This document shows, in pieces, positions 13,010 to 21,085 of a DNA stretch of 21,085 nt; the stretch's first letter is position 1, and every line of letters starts with the position of its first letter. The notes under the pieces were generated by a model. That model was given only the letters and a program-made list of their open reading frames with translations. It had not been told where the DNA came from and searched no databases. The position numbers and the translations under genes were made by a program. Source of the stretch: a virus; the IMG/VR virus record IMGVR_UViG_3300007038_000018, positions 1 through 21,085 of that record; one strand, 5' to 3'.

Positions 13010-15678
13010 TGGCCGTCACATTCGACATTGAAGCGCTGAACGAGGCGTCGGATACGCTGGAGGATATCCAGCGTGACATGGACGACCTGCGTGATTCTGC
13101 CAATGATGTCGGCGACGAGACGTCCGACTCGATGGACGATGCGTCTGACTCGATGGATCGGGCGGGCGGGTCGGCTGAGACGCTCGGCGACAAGATGCGC
13201 CGAGTCGGCAAAGGGGTTGCCAATGTGGGGGCGGAGATGGCGGCTGCGGGGGCGGCGGCTGCGGTTGGTATCGGGGTCAAAAGCGTCCAGGCGGCCGGCC
13301 GGTTTGAGGATGCAATCGCGTCGGCGGCGGCCAAGACGTCCAACGCCCAGTTGTCGATGGAGAAGTTCAACGCCGCCGCCAAGCAGGCGGGGCAAGTGTC
13401 GACCAAAAGCGCCACCGATGCGGCCGGTAGCCTGCAGTTTCTGGCCCAGGCGGGCCTGTCGGCCCAGCAGTCTGTCGAGGCGCTTCCGGGGGTGCTCGAG
13501 TTGTCGGCGGCCGGCAGCCTGGATCTTGCGCAGGCATCCGACATTGCCACCAACGTCCTGTCCGGGATGCGCCTGGAGGTGGCAGACCTTGCCCGGGTCA
13601 ACGACGTGCTGGTGGCCGCCTCCTCGGCGGCAAACACAGGAGTCGGGGAGCTTGGGCAGGCCTTCAGTTTTGTGGCACCCAAGGCGCGAGCCGTCGGGAT
13701 GTCCGTCGAGCAGACGGCAAGCATCCTCGGGACACTCGCCAATGCCGGCATCAAGTCGACCCGGGCGGGGCGCGGGCTCCGGTCGGCGCTGGCGGCCTTG
13801 CAGAACCCGACCGACAAACTTCAGGCGGTCCTCGACAAAACAGGGATCTCGCTTCGGAAGGCCGACGGGGATATGCGGGCCTTCTCGTCGATCATCCAGG
13901 ACTTCTCAGACGCCGGGGCGCTCAAGCAGCTCAGCGGCTCGATGAGTAGCGTGGCCGGGTCGGTCGTTGAGGTGGTCGGCCCGGCGATCTCAGAGGTCGG
14001 CGAGCTGCGCAAAGGGTTTCAGGAGGCAGGGGGCGAGGCCCAGAAGCAGGCAGAACTGATGCGCTCGTCGATGGGCGCGCAGCTCGAGATCCTGAAGGGG
14101 TCGTTTGAGACGCTGATGGTGACGATGGGGGAGCGGTTCAAGCCCGTCGTCATGTCCGTGTCCAGTGAGTTGACGAACCTGTCGAACGAATCAGCCAAGG
14201 CGGCGGATGCGCAAAAAGGCGTATCAAAGGAGATGCGGGAGACGGCTCAGGTATCCGGTGAGCTGACCGCAGTGCTCGGCGAGCTGTTGCCCCTGCTGGG
14301 AGCGGCGGCGACAGACGTGGCTGGGGGGTGGTCGTTTACCGGTAAGCTTGCCTCGACGGGCACAAAAGCGATCGGCACGATGGTCGGGCTTCGGGACAGC
14401 TCCGAGGAGGCGAGCCGGGGGCTGCGCCGATACAAGGAGGCGACAGAAGGGGCTGCGGGCGTCGGGGAGATGCTCAGCGCAGTGTCTGCTGGGCAAAACG
14501 GCCAGCTCGACTTGCTTGGCAGCACGACCGACGAGGTCTACGAGGCGAACAAGCGGCTTGCCGAGGCGACACGTCAGTACGGACTCGAGTCCGATGAGGC
14601 CAAAGAGGCAGCCAAAGAACTGCAGGAGGCGATGGGGCAGCAAGCGGGCGGGGCGGCGACCGCATCGACGGCCTTCGAGACGCTGGGGCAAAAGGCCCGC
14701 GATGCGGCGGTGTCGATGTTCGGGGCGAAAACGCTGACTAAGGCCAACGTCAAGTGGGAATTGCTCAAGGGCCATGTCAACAACGCCAAAGACGCCCTGC
14801 AGACGTACATGGAGAAGCAGGTCGCCCAGCAGGAAAAGGCCAACGACCGGCTGAACCTCGAAAAAGACATCACCAAAGAGAAGCAAAAGCAGGCCGACCT
14901 GTCCGGGTTTGTCGGCGACTTCAAGACGACGGGCGGGATCACGGAAGGGGAGGCCAAGCGGCGCGGGGCGTCGGGCTTCGGGCTGGCCAACTCCGGCGGG
15001 GGCGAGACAGCCAGCCTCTCCGAGATTGCCGGGCCGGCCGGGCGCACCGACGGGGAGGAGGCGGCGCGCCGGTCACGCTTTGCGCGGGCGCGCCGGGCAG
15101 CCGAGCAGGCCAAGGCGGGCAAGCAGGCCAAGCTGCAAAAGGAGCTGACCGAAGACGTCGCCCAGCAGCAAAGCGCCGTCAAGCAAGAGATCCAAAATAC
15201 GACCACCGCGGCATCGGGGCTGGTGTCGACGCTGGCTCAGCTTCCCGCCGAAGGGTCGGCCGCCGCCGAGTCGATGAAGCGGGTCGCCTCGGCGATTCAG
15301 GGCGCCCAGGCTGTCGCCCAGGGGATCAACACCGCCCTGTCGGCCGCCTCCGGGTTCGGCATTGCGGGGGGCGTGCTGTCGGCGCTGTCTGCCGTCGCCG
15401 GAGTCGTCGCGCCGCTTTTTGGGGGCGACGCCGAGGAGGCGGCCAATGCGGCCGGGGCGAAGGTCGACGAGACGATCACCAAGGCGTCGGCCCGCAACCG
15501 GCGCCGCTCAAAGCAGGATCTCACCGAGGCGTTTACCGCCGCGCTGGAGGCCTCTCAGTCGGGGCCGGCCGGAGGAAGCACCAACGTCTTCAGCGATAAT
15601 GTCTTCTTGCAGGAGTCCGACCGGGTCGCCGCCCAGATCAACCAGGCGACCCGGCGCGGCTCCGAGACGAGGATGTGA
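13009..15678 (+). CDS. Tail tape measure protein
   Basis: This 889-residue protein sets tail length and is injected with DNA. Residues 1-75 are acidic and heptad-like (TLEDIQRDMDDLRDSANDVG). Residues about 85-370 match the TP901-type tape measure core: RFEDAIASAAAKTSNAQLSM, a LEVADLARVNDVLVAASSAA segment, VGMSVEQTASILGTLANAGI and SSMGAQLEILKGSFETLMVT. Residues 590-760 are coiled-coil with many Gln and Lys. Residues 765-806 are hydrophobic and Ala/Gly-rich, a likely membrane-insertion segment. The start overlaps the chaperone extension stop. By the ruler relation, the length predicts a tail of about 130 nm. Confidence 0.92.
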   Translation: MAVTFDIEALNEASDTLEDIQRDMDDLRDSANDVGDETSDSMDDASDSMDRAGGSAETLGDKMRRVGKGVANVGAEMAAAGAAAAVGIGVKSVQAAGRFEDAIASAAAKTSNAQLSMEKFNAAAKQAGQVSTKSATDAAGSLQFLAQAGLSAQQSVEALPGVLELSAAGSLDLAQASDIATNVLSGMRLEVADLARVNDVLVAASSAANTGVGELGQAFSFVAPKARAVGMSVEQTASILGTLANAGIKSTRAGRGLRSALAALQNPTDKLQAVLDKTGISLRKADGDMRAFSSIIQDFSDAGALKQLSGSMSSVAGSVVEVVGPAISEVGELRKGFQEAGGEAQKQAELMRSSMGAQLEILKGSFETLMVTMGERFKPVVMSVSSELTNLSNESAKAADAQKGVSKEMRETAQVSGELTAVLGELLPLLGAAATDVAGGWSFTGKLASTGTKAIGTMVGLRDSSEEASRGLRRYKEATEGAAGVGEMLSAVSAGQNGQLDLLGSTTDEVYEANKRLAEATRQYGLESDEAKEAAKELQEAMGQQAGGAATASTAFETLGQKARDAAVSMFGAKTLTKANVKWELLKGHVNNAKDALQTYMEKQVAQQEKANDRLNLEKDITKEKQKQADLSGFVGDFKTTGGITEGEAKRRGASGFGLANSGGGETASLSEIAGPAGRTDGEEAARRSRFARARRAAEQAKAGKQAKLQKELTEDVAQQQSAVKQEIQNTTTAASGLVSTLAQLPAEGSAAAESMKRVASAIQGAQAVAQGINTALSAASGFGIAGGVLSALSAVAGVVAPLFGGDAEEAANAAGAKVDETITKASARNRRRSKQDLTEAFTAALEASQSGPAGGSTNVFSDNVFLQESDRVAAQINQATRRGSETRM

Positions 15679-16604
15679 TGGCGTTGGGGATCGACAGGTG
15701 GGTCTATGAGGTCGAGATCACCTCGAGCAACAACACGATCGTTTTTGTGGAGCGGGACGCGGGGGGCACGTTGACGGCGACGGTGACCGTCGACCCGGGC
15801 ACCTACCACTGTGTGCTGGATACCGGACTGGTGCCGGCACAGATTGACGGGCTGTACAACGAGATCGAGCAGGCCGTCGGGGCCGGCGCGGAGCTGCCGG
15901 GGGCAGGATCGTACAGCCTGGAACGCATCGACCCGACAGCCTCGGCCAACACCTTCGGCAAAAAGTCCGGCCTCCGGCTGGCCTACAGTGACACTGATCT
16001 CGACGAGTTCGGGTGGGTCTTCTCGGATGCAAATTTTACTTTCCCGCCCGAACTGCTGGGCTACCTGGACGGCCGGTCGTCCGATGCGACGACGACCGCC
16101 CAGCAGCTAGACGCCCCCCACACCTGCTGGGGGACGTGGACTTCCCCGCGGGTCGCCAAGAAGGTCGGCTGGCCGCGCTTCGAGCAGCGGCATACCGGGG
16201 TGTCCTTCAGTCAGTTCGTCAACGTCCGCTGGGGTTCACAAAAGCTGCGCCGCCCCTTCAAGTACCACAATCTTCCGGCCGTCCACATCCACCGAGGGCG
16301 GGCTTCTCGTGATGCGTACGCCGAGGTTGGCCAGCTGGCCGATGACGATGACAACAACGCCTTCGAGGATGTCTGGCGGGCGATGAGTGACGGAGGTGAG
16401 GCGCTGGTCTTCCACGACCACGGCGACACCGTCGACGACTTCGCCAACCAGGATGAGTGGGAGTTGGTGCGCTTTCCGGACGAGGTGCTCGCCGGAGATA
16501 TCGACTTTCGGGACGTACCGACCGAGCAGAGCCGATCGGCGGAGTTTTACACCCTCGACTTTGAGGTCGAGGTCGACACTACTCTCAGCCCCTACACCTA
16601 CTGA
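15678..16604 (+). CDS. Tail tip protein, possible distal tail component
   Basis: The product is 308 residues from the ATG at 15678, which has GAGGA at 15669-15673; a GTG at 15675 would add one residue with a poor spacing. It is beta-rich and Trp/Tyr-rich: IDRWVYEVEITSSNNTIVFV, then YHCVLDTGLVPAQIDGLYNE, FGWVFSDANFTFPPELLGYL, CWGTWTSPRVAKKVGWPRFE and a closing strand AEFYTLDFEVEVD. Immediately after the tape measure gene is where distal tail proteins lie in siphophages. No family is recognised with confidence. Its stop overlaps the following hub gene by one base. Confidence 0.45.
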   Translation: MALGIDRWVYEVEITSSNNTIVFVERDAGGTLTATVTVDPGTYHCVLDTGLVPAQIDGLYNEIEQAVGAGAELPGAGSYSLERIDPTASANTFGKKSGLRLAYSDTDLDEFGWVFSDANFTFPPELLGYLDGRSSDATTTAQQLDAPHTCWGTWTSPRVAKKVGWPRFEQRHTGVSFSQFVNVRWGSQKLRRPFKYHNLPAVHIHRGRASRDAYAEVGQLADDDDNNAFEDVWRAMSDGGEALVFHDHGDTVDDFANQDEWELVRFPDEVLAGDIDFRDVPTEQSRSAEFYTLDFEVEVDTTLSPYTY

Positions 16605-18979
16605 TGGCCGTCCGAAAGACATACAATGTCGGGGTGCACATACAGGGGGTCTGCGGGGTCGACGGAGGGGTCAACGCCGACGGGAATCTGTTTACCTTCG
16701 CCGACGCCCCGACGGCGACGCCCGGGTATGACTTCGGGCTCTACCAGATCCTGACCGAAAAGCCCGACGTGCTCTCCTCGTCGGTCGACTTTCTGACCGC
16801 CGACTACGACGTCGCCCAGGCGACCTTTCGGCTCCTGGAGCTCGAGGAGTTGACGGGGGTGCTCGCCACGCAGTCGGGCGATGAGGCGACCCACGCCGTC
16901 GAGGCGGACTTCTCGGATGCCGCGACGACCGCCCAGATCGCCGGACCGTCTCTGCTGTCGACCGGCTTTTATTTCATCGGCGATGAGACGATCCGAGTCA
17001 CCGGGACGACCGGCGCGACCGGCGCGGGCTGGGTCGAGTACAACATCCTACGCGGGCAGGGCCTCAGCCCCCAGCAGCGCCACGAGACGGGTCAGCTGGT
17101 ACTCGAGCGGGTGCCCAATATCACCGGGCGCCCGGTCCGGGTGTTTCTGCTCGAGGAGGGGGTTGCCGAGGACGTCCAGTATACCGGCATGCTGACCAAG
17201 CGTCAGTTCTCGGCCGGAAAGGGCATCGTCTCGTTGCCTAGCAAGGAGACGCTCCACGCTTTGAAAGGGGCCAAAATCGGCGATGCTCGTCAGGCGTTGA
17301 CCGCCAAGCAGGGCGGGCGCATCCGGGCGTATCCCGATCGGTTTGAGGGGGCCCTCAAATTCAACACCGACGATCCCGGCTTCCGGCACAGCTTTGTCGA
17401 CCCAAACCCCGGAGGCCTCAAGCAGACGGTCCTTCAGATCGGCGATCATCTGGTGGTTGCCCAGCAGCGTTTTTTTGCCGAGCACGACGACCGCCTCGAG
17501 ATACTCGGCGACCCGGAGGACAAGCTGTTTTCGGGGCTGACCGGCGACTACGACGTCGAGCTTGTCGGCCCCAAAAAGTTTGAGTCACTGGAGGAGTCCA
17601 AGCCCGTCTACGAGCCGTTTGTCCACGGGCCGGAGTTTTCGCACCTGTACGAGTCGGCCACCCCGACAAACGAGGGCCCGGCCGATCCCGGCCACGGGGG
17701 CACTTACCGCCGTCATGTGCTGGGCCACTGTCTGGCCTTTGCGACGTCGACGGGCAATCGTGACAACGCCAACAAGAATGGGCGCTACGACATCTACTCG
17801 GCCAACTGGGGGGCAGGCATCCCGGCCAGTCTGATCGACCTGGACGCCTTCGAGGCGATGATGCGCCAGCACCCCGGCGACATCGCCTATCGGTACGTGC
17901 TCGGCTGGGGAAATGAGACCGTCGACATATGGCCGTGGATGAAGCAGGCCTTGCTGCGGTCGCGCAACTACGTCGTGGTGCCCGGCGATGATGGCCGGCT
18001 TCGGCCCGTCAAATTTCGTGCTCTCGCCCAGCGGGACGCCCAACAGCTTGTCGACAGCCGCGCCTCGGCCCTGATCGCCCCGACGACCCTCGACGGAGAC
18101 TACCGAAACGACCAGGCCCGTACCCGCCTGCAGGGAGTCTGGGGCAAGCTGCCATTCTTTGGCGGCGAGCCGGTCACCTCCGAGAAGTACGCGACCCGCG
18201 GGGAGTTTTTGCAGCGGGAGAAAAAGCAGGAGTTCGACTACACCGTCTACGCCTCGGCCGATCTCGCCCAGGATGATCTCGACGCCAAGATCAACGTCCG
18301 CGACAGTCTGCCACCCCTCCTGGAGTTCGAGGCGCTCATCGAGCATACCAAGGTGACTCCGGAGGGGGTGGCCGGCGGGGAGGTGCCCCAGGTCGGCCAG
18401 TGGGTTCGGCTTCTGGGCGGTCCCGGTCGGGGCATCGAAGGCTACGACGGTCAACTGTTTCAGCTCGACGACGAGCCGGTCCGGGCGACCGGGCGGATCG
18501 AGTCCCGCGACGTCGACCTCGACAAGGGGTCGGTACGTCTGTCAGTGCTGATGCTTGGCTGGGCGGGGCGCAATCCGACCCGCGTGGTCGCGCCGGTCGC
18601 CCAGCTCGACGGCACCACGGGCACCGACGGGGGCGGGCGCCCCTATGTCGGCTACACCGGCGAGCTGCCGTCGGCCGACGCCGCCGACGAGCCCGGCTTC
18701 CTCTCCGGCGATGATGTTCGACTCCACCAGAAGAACGGTCGGGAGTGGTACGTCGACGAGCAGCGGTCGGTCGTCGAGGTCGATGAGGCGAATAGCCGGA
18801 TTGTGCTCGACCAGTCATTCAGCGACGTCGAATCTGGTCTGCTTCTGCGGTGCGCCAAAGAGCCGAACTTCAGCAACACCAGCTGGGGCGGGTCCTCTTT
18901 CTTTGGTGGCGATCTCGCAGACAGGCGTTATGCTTACGTCAGCGTCACCACCGAAGAGCCTGATGCCTACGCGAGATAG
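16604..18979 (+). CDS. Large tail tip / hub protein
   Basis: This 791-residue protein is the largest after the tape measure and sits where tail hub proteins are encoded. Residues about 120-170 contain the module GFYFIGDETIRVTG...YNILRGQGLSPQQRHETGQLV, which resembles a repeated unit in many phage tail-tip proteins ('IG.E.IRVT...V.RG..GT...H..G'). Residues 430-640 are mixed alpha/beta, with DIWPWMKQALLRSRNYVVVP like hub domains that bind the tube end. The C-terminal 150 residues are beta-rich. Function (hub, receptor contact or both) is inferred from size and position. It is followed after 10 bases by a lipoprotein gene. Confidence 0.6.
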   Translation: MAVRKTYNVGVHIQGVCGVDGGVNADGNLFTFADAPTATPGYDFGLYQILTEKPDVLSSSVDFLTADYDVAQATFRLLELEELTGVLATQSGDEATHAVEADFSDAATTAQIAGPSLLSTGFYFIGDETIRVTGTTGATGAGWVEYNILRGQGLSPQQRHETGQLVLERVPNITGRPVRVFLLEEGVAEDVQYTGMLTKRQFSAGKGIVSLPSKETLHALKGAKIGDARQALTAKQGGRIRAYPDRFEGALKFNTDDPGFRHSFVDPNPGGLKQTVLQIGDHLVVAQQRFFAEHDDRLEILGDPEDKLFSGLTGDYDVELVGPKKFESLEESKPVYEPFVHGPEFSHLYESATPTNEGPADPGHGGTYRRHVLGHCLAFATSTGNRDNANKNGRYDIYSANWGAGIPASLIDLDAFEAMMRQHPGDIAYRYVLGWGNETVDIWPWMKQALLRSRNYVVVPGDDGRLRPVKFRALAQRDAQQLVDSRASALIAPTTLDGDYRNDQARTRLQGVWGKLPFFGGEPVTSEKYATRGEFLQREKKQEFDYTVYASADLAQDDLDAKINVRDSLPPLLEFEALIEHTKVTPEGVAGGEVPQVGQWVRLLGGPGRGIEGYDGQLFQLDDEPVRATGRIESRDVDLDKGSVRLSVLMLGWAGRNPTRVVAPVAQLDGTTGTDGGGRPYVGYTGELPSADAADEPGFLSGDDVRLHQKNGREWYVDEQRSVVEVDEANSRIVLDQSFSDVESGLLLRCAKEPNFSNTSWGGSSFFGGDLADRRYAYVSVTTEEPDAYAR

Positions 18980-18989
18980 GGAGGATACC

Positions 18990-19361
18990 ATGCGCCGACT
19001 GATATGGATGATGTGCCTGCTGGGGGTGGCCGCCGGATGCGGGCCCGTCGACCGCGATGCCGACTTGGGGGTCGACGCGGGGCAGATGGGAGATGCCGCC
19101 GAAGAGTGCCTCGACACCGAGGCCGTTGACTGCACCGAGCAGGAGGCGCAGGCGTATGCGGGCGCGTGGAACCGACAGAAGCGCGACCCGCGTGAGAGGT
19201 GGCGGTTATTCGAGTGTGATGATGGCCCTGTTCAACATGTCAGCAAGCCCAAAAACGGCAGAGATGTTCAAGAGTGCGACTGGACCACCGGCCGCTGGGA
19301 TGGCGAGCAGTGGCACGGCGACGAAGGTCCGGGCGAGTGGCAACCCGTCTGTATTTGCTGA
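18990..19361 (+). CDS. Secreted lipoprotein in the tail operon
   Basis: The 123-residue product has a lipoprotein signal: basic MRRLI, hydrophobic WMMCLLGVAA, and a lipobox ending at G16-C17. The mature chain starts CGPVDRDADLGVDAGQMGDA, a style common in deltaproteobacterial lipoproteins. It then carries six more Cys (C40, C48, C76, C96, C121, C123), enough for three disulfides, and six Trp. This fits an extracytoplasmic protein anchored in the outer membrane. The start has GGGAGG upstream. Stops and starts are 10 and 6 bases from its neighbours, so it is co-expressed with tail-tip genes. It could be a T5 Llp-like receptor blocker, an outer-membrane spanin, or a host-derived passenger gene; none is proven. 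Confidence 0.75.
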   Translation: MRRLIWMMCLLGVAAGCGPVDRDADLGVDAGQMGDAAEECLDTEAVDCTEQEAQAYAGAWNRQKRDPRERWRLFECDDGPVQHVSKPKNGRDVQECDWTTGRWDGEQWHGDEGPGEWQPVCIC

Positions 19362-19367
19362 GGAGCT

Positions 19368-19559
19368 ATGAGTTTCGACGGCACAGATTTCCAGCGCCTC
19401 CACCTCGATGAGACCCACGGAGAGGACCGGCCGTACGATGCCGGATTTCTGCGCCAGACGCGCAGCAACGTCGTCTTCTTGAACCGCGAGCGTGGCCGGG
19501 CAGGGGGTCAAGACGATCGAGCTAGACATCTGGTATCGCGTCTCCGATGCCGTCTCTGA
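19368..19559 (+). CDS. Short frame that is probably the 5' part of the next tail gene
   Basis: The ATG follows AGGAG overlapping the lipoprotein stop. The first about 44 residues (MSFDGTDFQRLHLDETHGED, GFLRQTRSNVVFLNRERG) have high GC third positions. The last about 18 residues are Arg-rich with many A/T third positions and look non-coding, while the +1 frame over the same bases looks coding. This suggests the coding frame switches near a run of five G at 19503-19507. It could be a frame break from an indel, a +1 frameshift, or simply a short protein overlapping the next gene. Confidence 0.55.
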   Translation: MSFDGTDFQRLHLDETHGEDRPYDAGFLRQTRSNVVFLNRERGRAGGQDDRARHLVSRLRCRL

Positions 19560-21027
19560 TCCTGATGCGGTCAGCGGGACCGGCGAGGGAGTATCGGGCA
19601 CCAACCAATCTGACACTGCCGTGGATGTCCGGCTGGCGACCCCGGGCGCCCTTCAGGCGGGCGGCGAGCCAGCGGTCACCACGCTGACCCCCGAGCGGGA
19701 CGCCAGCGGCGAGGAGTTGTGGCAGCGGGCGACGATCACGGCGACGATTGCCCCGGACTATGCAGCGTCGATTGATCACTTCGCCCAGATGCTGGCCGCC
19801 CTCGAGATTCAGTCCACTCCCATCAATACGTCGGTGACCTCCGCCGGCGTGACTGCCAGCTCGTTCGCCAGCCGGCTGGATACCGACGACGGCACCTTCT
19901 TTCCCGCTTCCCCGAACGATTACGACCCGCTGGGCCCGTCCAATCCGTGGACGATGTATGTCGCCCCATCGGGGCATGCGCCGGCCAACTTGATGGCCTA
20001 CGGCGGAGTCTCACAGGGGTCTGACAGCGACAGCGCCGAGGTGGACTCGTACGACTGGACGGATGTCAACAGCGGAGAGACGGTCGACCTAAAGCCGCTG
20101 TCGTACCTGCAGCTTCGCGCCGGTGCGCTTCGGACGACCTATTACGATCTCGGCAGCCAGTACAGCGGGGTCGACATCTCCGAGCCGGATACGTACGCCG
20201 ATCGGGACCCGTCGGGTAGTGTGCCGCGAAGACTTGCCCAGAATCTCAACCAGGCCCGCCGCCGCCCCGAGCCTCTGTGTGTCGGCACGCAGGCGAGCCC
20301 GTTTGGCGATGACCCCAACCTCGATGGCAACGGCTCGTGGGGCGAGGGGGCGGCCAACAACTTCGCGATGGCCCACGGCTACCACGTCGCCGCCCGTCAG
20401 TCGGCCTACATCGGCGGGCACACCGACAGCTACACGACCCTGTACGACGAGCGCGGGGTCGCCCCGCGGCATGTCACCTACGCGAAATTTGAGGCGATGG
20501 GGCTGGCTTTTCTGTCGTCGTTTCTCAACGACCCCGATGCCGGCTGGAAGGAGTCGGACGCCGGGATTGTGGCCGACGTCACATTTCGGGCGACCGTCTA
20601 CGAGATCGCTGGATCCGGCCCCTCACAGGTCGCCCAGGAGACCGCCACGGTCACCGACACGCCCGTCTATTTGACCAACGGCGCCTCCAAGGCCCAGCTA
20701 CTTCAGCAGCTACACTTCCTGTTTTTGCCGTCGGGGGGCACCGGAAACGACGAGCCGAACCTGGTCTTTAAGGAGGGGCATCTGGACACCTCGACGGCGG
20801 ACGTCAGCGACCTGCCCAGCGGGTCGCCCATCGACGACTACATGACCCCGGACCTGTGGTGCGACATCTCCGGGCGCGACCCTGACCTTCCGCTCCGCTT
20901 TGAGCTGGAGTGCAAGATCGATGCGATGACTCCGGCGTACGTGGTCAACGACCTTGAGCCGGTCTTCTCGAGCAACCTCAACGGCGTCGTCTCCACCGCC
21001 TTCTCTGTCTGGGGGTTCGACCTGTGA
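19492..21027 (+). CDS. Tail tip/minor tail protein
   Basis: The frame encodes 511 residues from GTG 19492. There is no good ribosome binding site before this GTG, and the frame has a stop at 19480-19482, so the true N-terminus may come from the 19368 frame. If one G is skipped in the run at 19503-19507 the combined product would be 552 residues. The protein is beta-rich with Ser, Thr and Asp: VKTIELDIWYRVSDAVSD, ATITATIAPDYAASIDHFAQ, YDWTDVNSGETVDLKPLSYL, VTFRATVYEIAGSGPSQVAQ, and a terminal beta segment ending SVWGFDL. No family recognised. Position after the hub suggests a tail tip or receptor-binding role. Its stop forms a GTGA overlap with the next gene. Confidence 0.6.
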   Translation: MAGQGVKTIELDIWYRVSDAVSDPDAVSGTGEGVSGTNQSDTAVDVRLATPGALQAGGEPAVTTLTPERDASGEELWQRATITATIAPDYAASIDHFAQMLAALEIQSTPINTSVTSAGVTASSFASRLDTDDGTFFPASPNDYDPLGPSNPWTMYVAPSGHAPANLMAYGGVSQGSDSDSAEVDSYDWTDVNSGETVDLKPLSYLQLRAGALRTTYYDLGSQYSGVDISEPDTYADRDPSGSVPRRLAQNLNQARRRPEPLCVGTQASPFGDDPNLDGNGSWGEGAANNFAMAHGYHVAARQSAYIGGHTDSYTTLYDERGVAPRHVTYAKFEAMGLAFLSSFLNDPDAGWKESDAGIVADVTFRATVYEIAGSGPSQVAQETATVTDTPVYLTNGASKAQLLQQLHFLFLPSGGTGNDEPNLVFKEGHLDTSTADVSDLPSGSPIDDYMTPDLWCDISGRDPDLPLRFELECKIDAMTPAYVVNDLEPVFSSNLNGVVSTAFSVWGFDL

Positions 21028-21085
21028 GATTTCTACCCGACGACCCGCCCATCCCCGTCAAAAGCGAATTTTTCGACGGGGGCGA
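21024..21085 (+). CDS. Start of a further tail-region gene (truncated by the window)
   Basis: A GTG at 21024 overlaps the preceding stop by 4 bases (GTGA) and opens a frame through the end of the window, beginning MRFLPDDPPIPVKSEFFDGG. Only 20 residues are visible. The overlap style matches the other operon junctions, so this is probably a real gene; its product cannot be assigned. Confidence 0.55.
   Translation, partial: MRFLPDDPPIPVKSEFFDGG

Noticed and set aside
12768-13817. A 349-codon minus-strand frame covering the chaperone extension and the tape measure start
   Set aside because: The -1 extension and tape measure protein explain this DNA better, with a slippery site and overlapping stop/start.
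17008-17025. Tandem 9-base repeat GACCGGCGC
   Set aside because: Only two copies, in frame inside the hub gene, encoding a Thr-Gly-Ala duplication; no sign of a functional DNA repeat.
18555-18989. Upstream in-frame extension of the lipoprotein
   Set aside because: It overlaps the hub gene, and the ATG at 18990 has a strong GGGAGG site and begins a proper lipoprotein signal.
1-21085. tRNA genes, CRISPR arrays, insertion sequences, attachment sites
   Set aside because: No cloverleaf-like sequence, spaced repeats, transposase or recombinase motifs, or terminal inverted repeats were seen on either strand.

Overview
This window is a structural and packaging segment of a tailed double-stranded DNA phage or prophage. 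Every gene is on the + strand. They are packed in one long late operon, with ATGA, TGATG or GTGA stop/start overlaps and GGAG-type ribosome binding sites. The DNA is GC-rich, with G or C at most third codon positions, and many proteins are strongly acidic. The lipoprotein at 18990-19361 has an Asp/Ala/Val-rich segment after its lipobox, a style common in myxobacterial and Bradymonadales-like proteobacteria. A host of that kind, perhaps halophilic, is a tentative inference. No integrase, transposase, repressor, tRNA, rRNA or CRISPR array is visible.

Layout: (1) 3-596 holds the end of an unidentified protein, a two-helix membrane protein that could be a holin, and a 57-residue zinc-ribbon protein. 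(2) 589-5172 is the packaging module: small terminase with an N-terminal zinc motif, large terminase with a four-Cys insert in its nuclease domain, and an 843-residue portal that ends in a MuF-type minor head domain. (3) 5169-8742 is head assembly: a small winged-helix protein, a protease/scaffold fusion whose ribosome binding site lies inside a nested inverted repeat, a decoration protein and the major capsid protein. (4) 8819-11192 is the neck and connector module. (5) 11199-15678 is the tail tube protein, a tail assembly chaperone pair joined by a probable -1 frameshift on A AAA AAG, and an 889-residue tape measure protein. (6) 15678-21085 is the tail tip, interrupted by a secreted lipoprotein gene and by an apparent +1 frame break.

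The head genes follow the order of phage Mu (large terminase, DUF935-type portal, MuF domain, I-type protease/scaffold, capsid). There is no sheath gene between the tail terminator candidate and the tube gene, so the tail looks long and non-contractile. By the usual ruler rule of about 1.5 angstrom per residue, the tape measure would give a tail of roughly 130 nm.

The most interesting points are the possible regulatory unit at 5169-5531 (winged-helix gene plus RNA hairpin/operator), the protease with an embedded Cro-like helix-turn-helix and possible internal start, the late-expressed lipoprotein among tail-tip genes, and the repeated use of Cys clusters in packaging and assembly proteins. 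Homology calls come from reading motifs by eye; no database search was possible.
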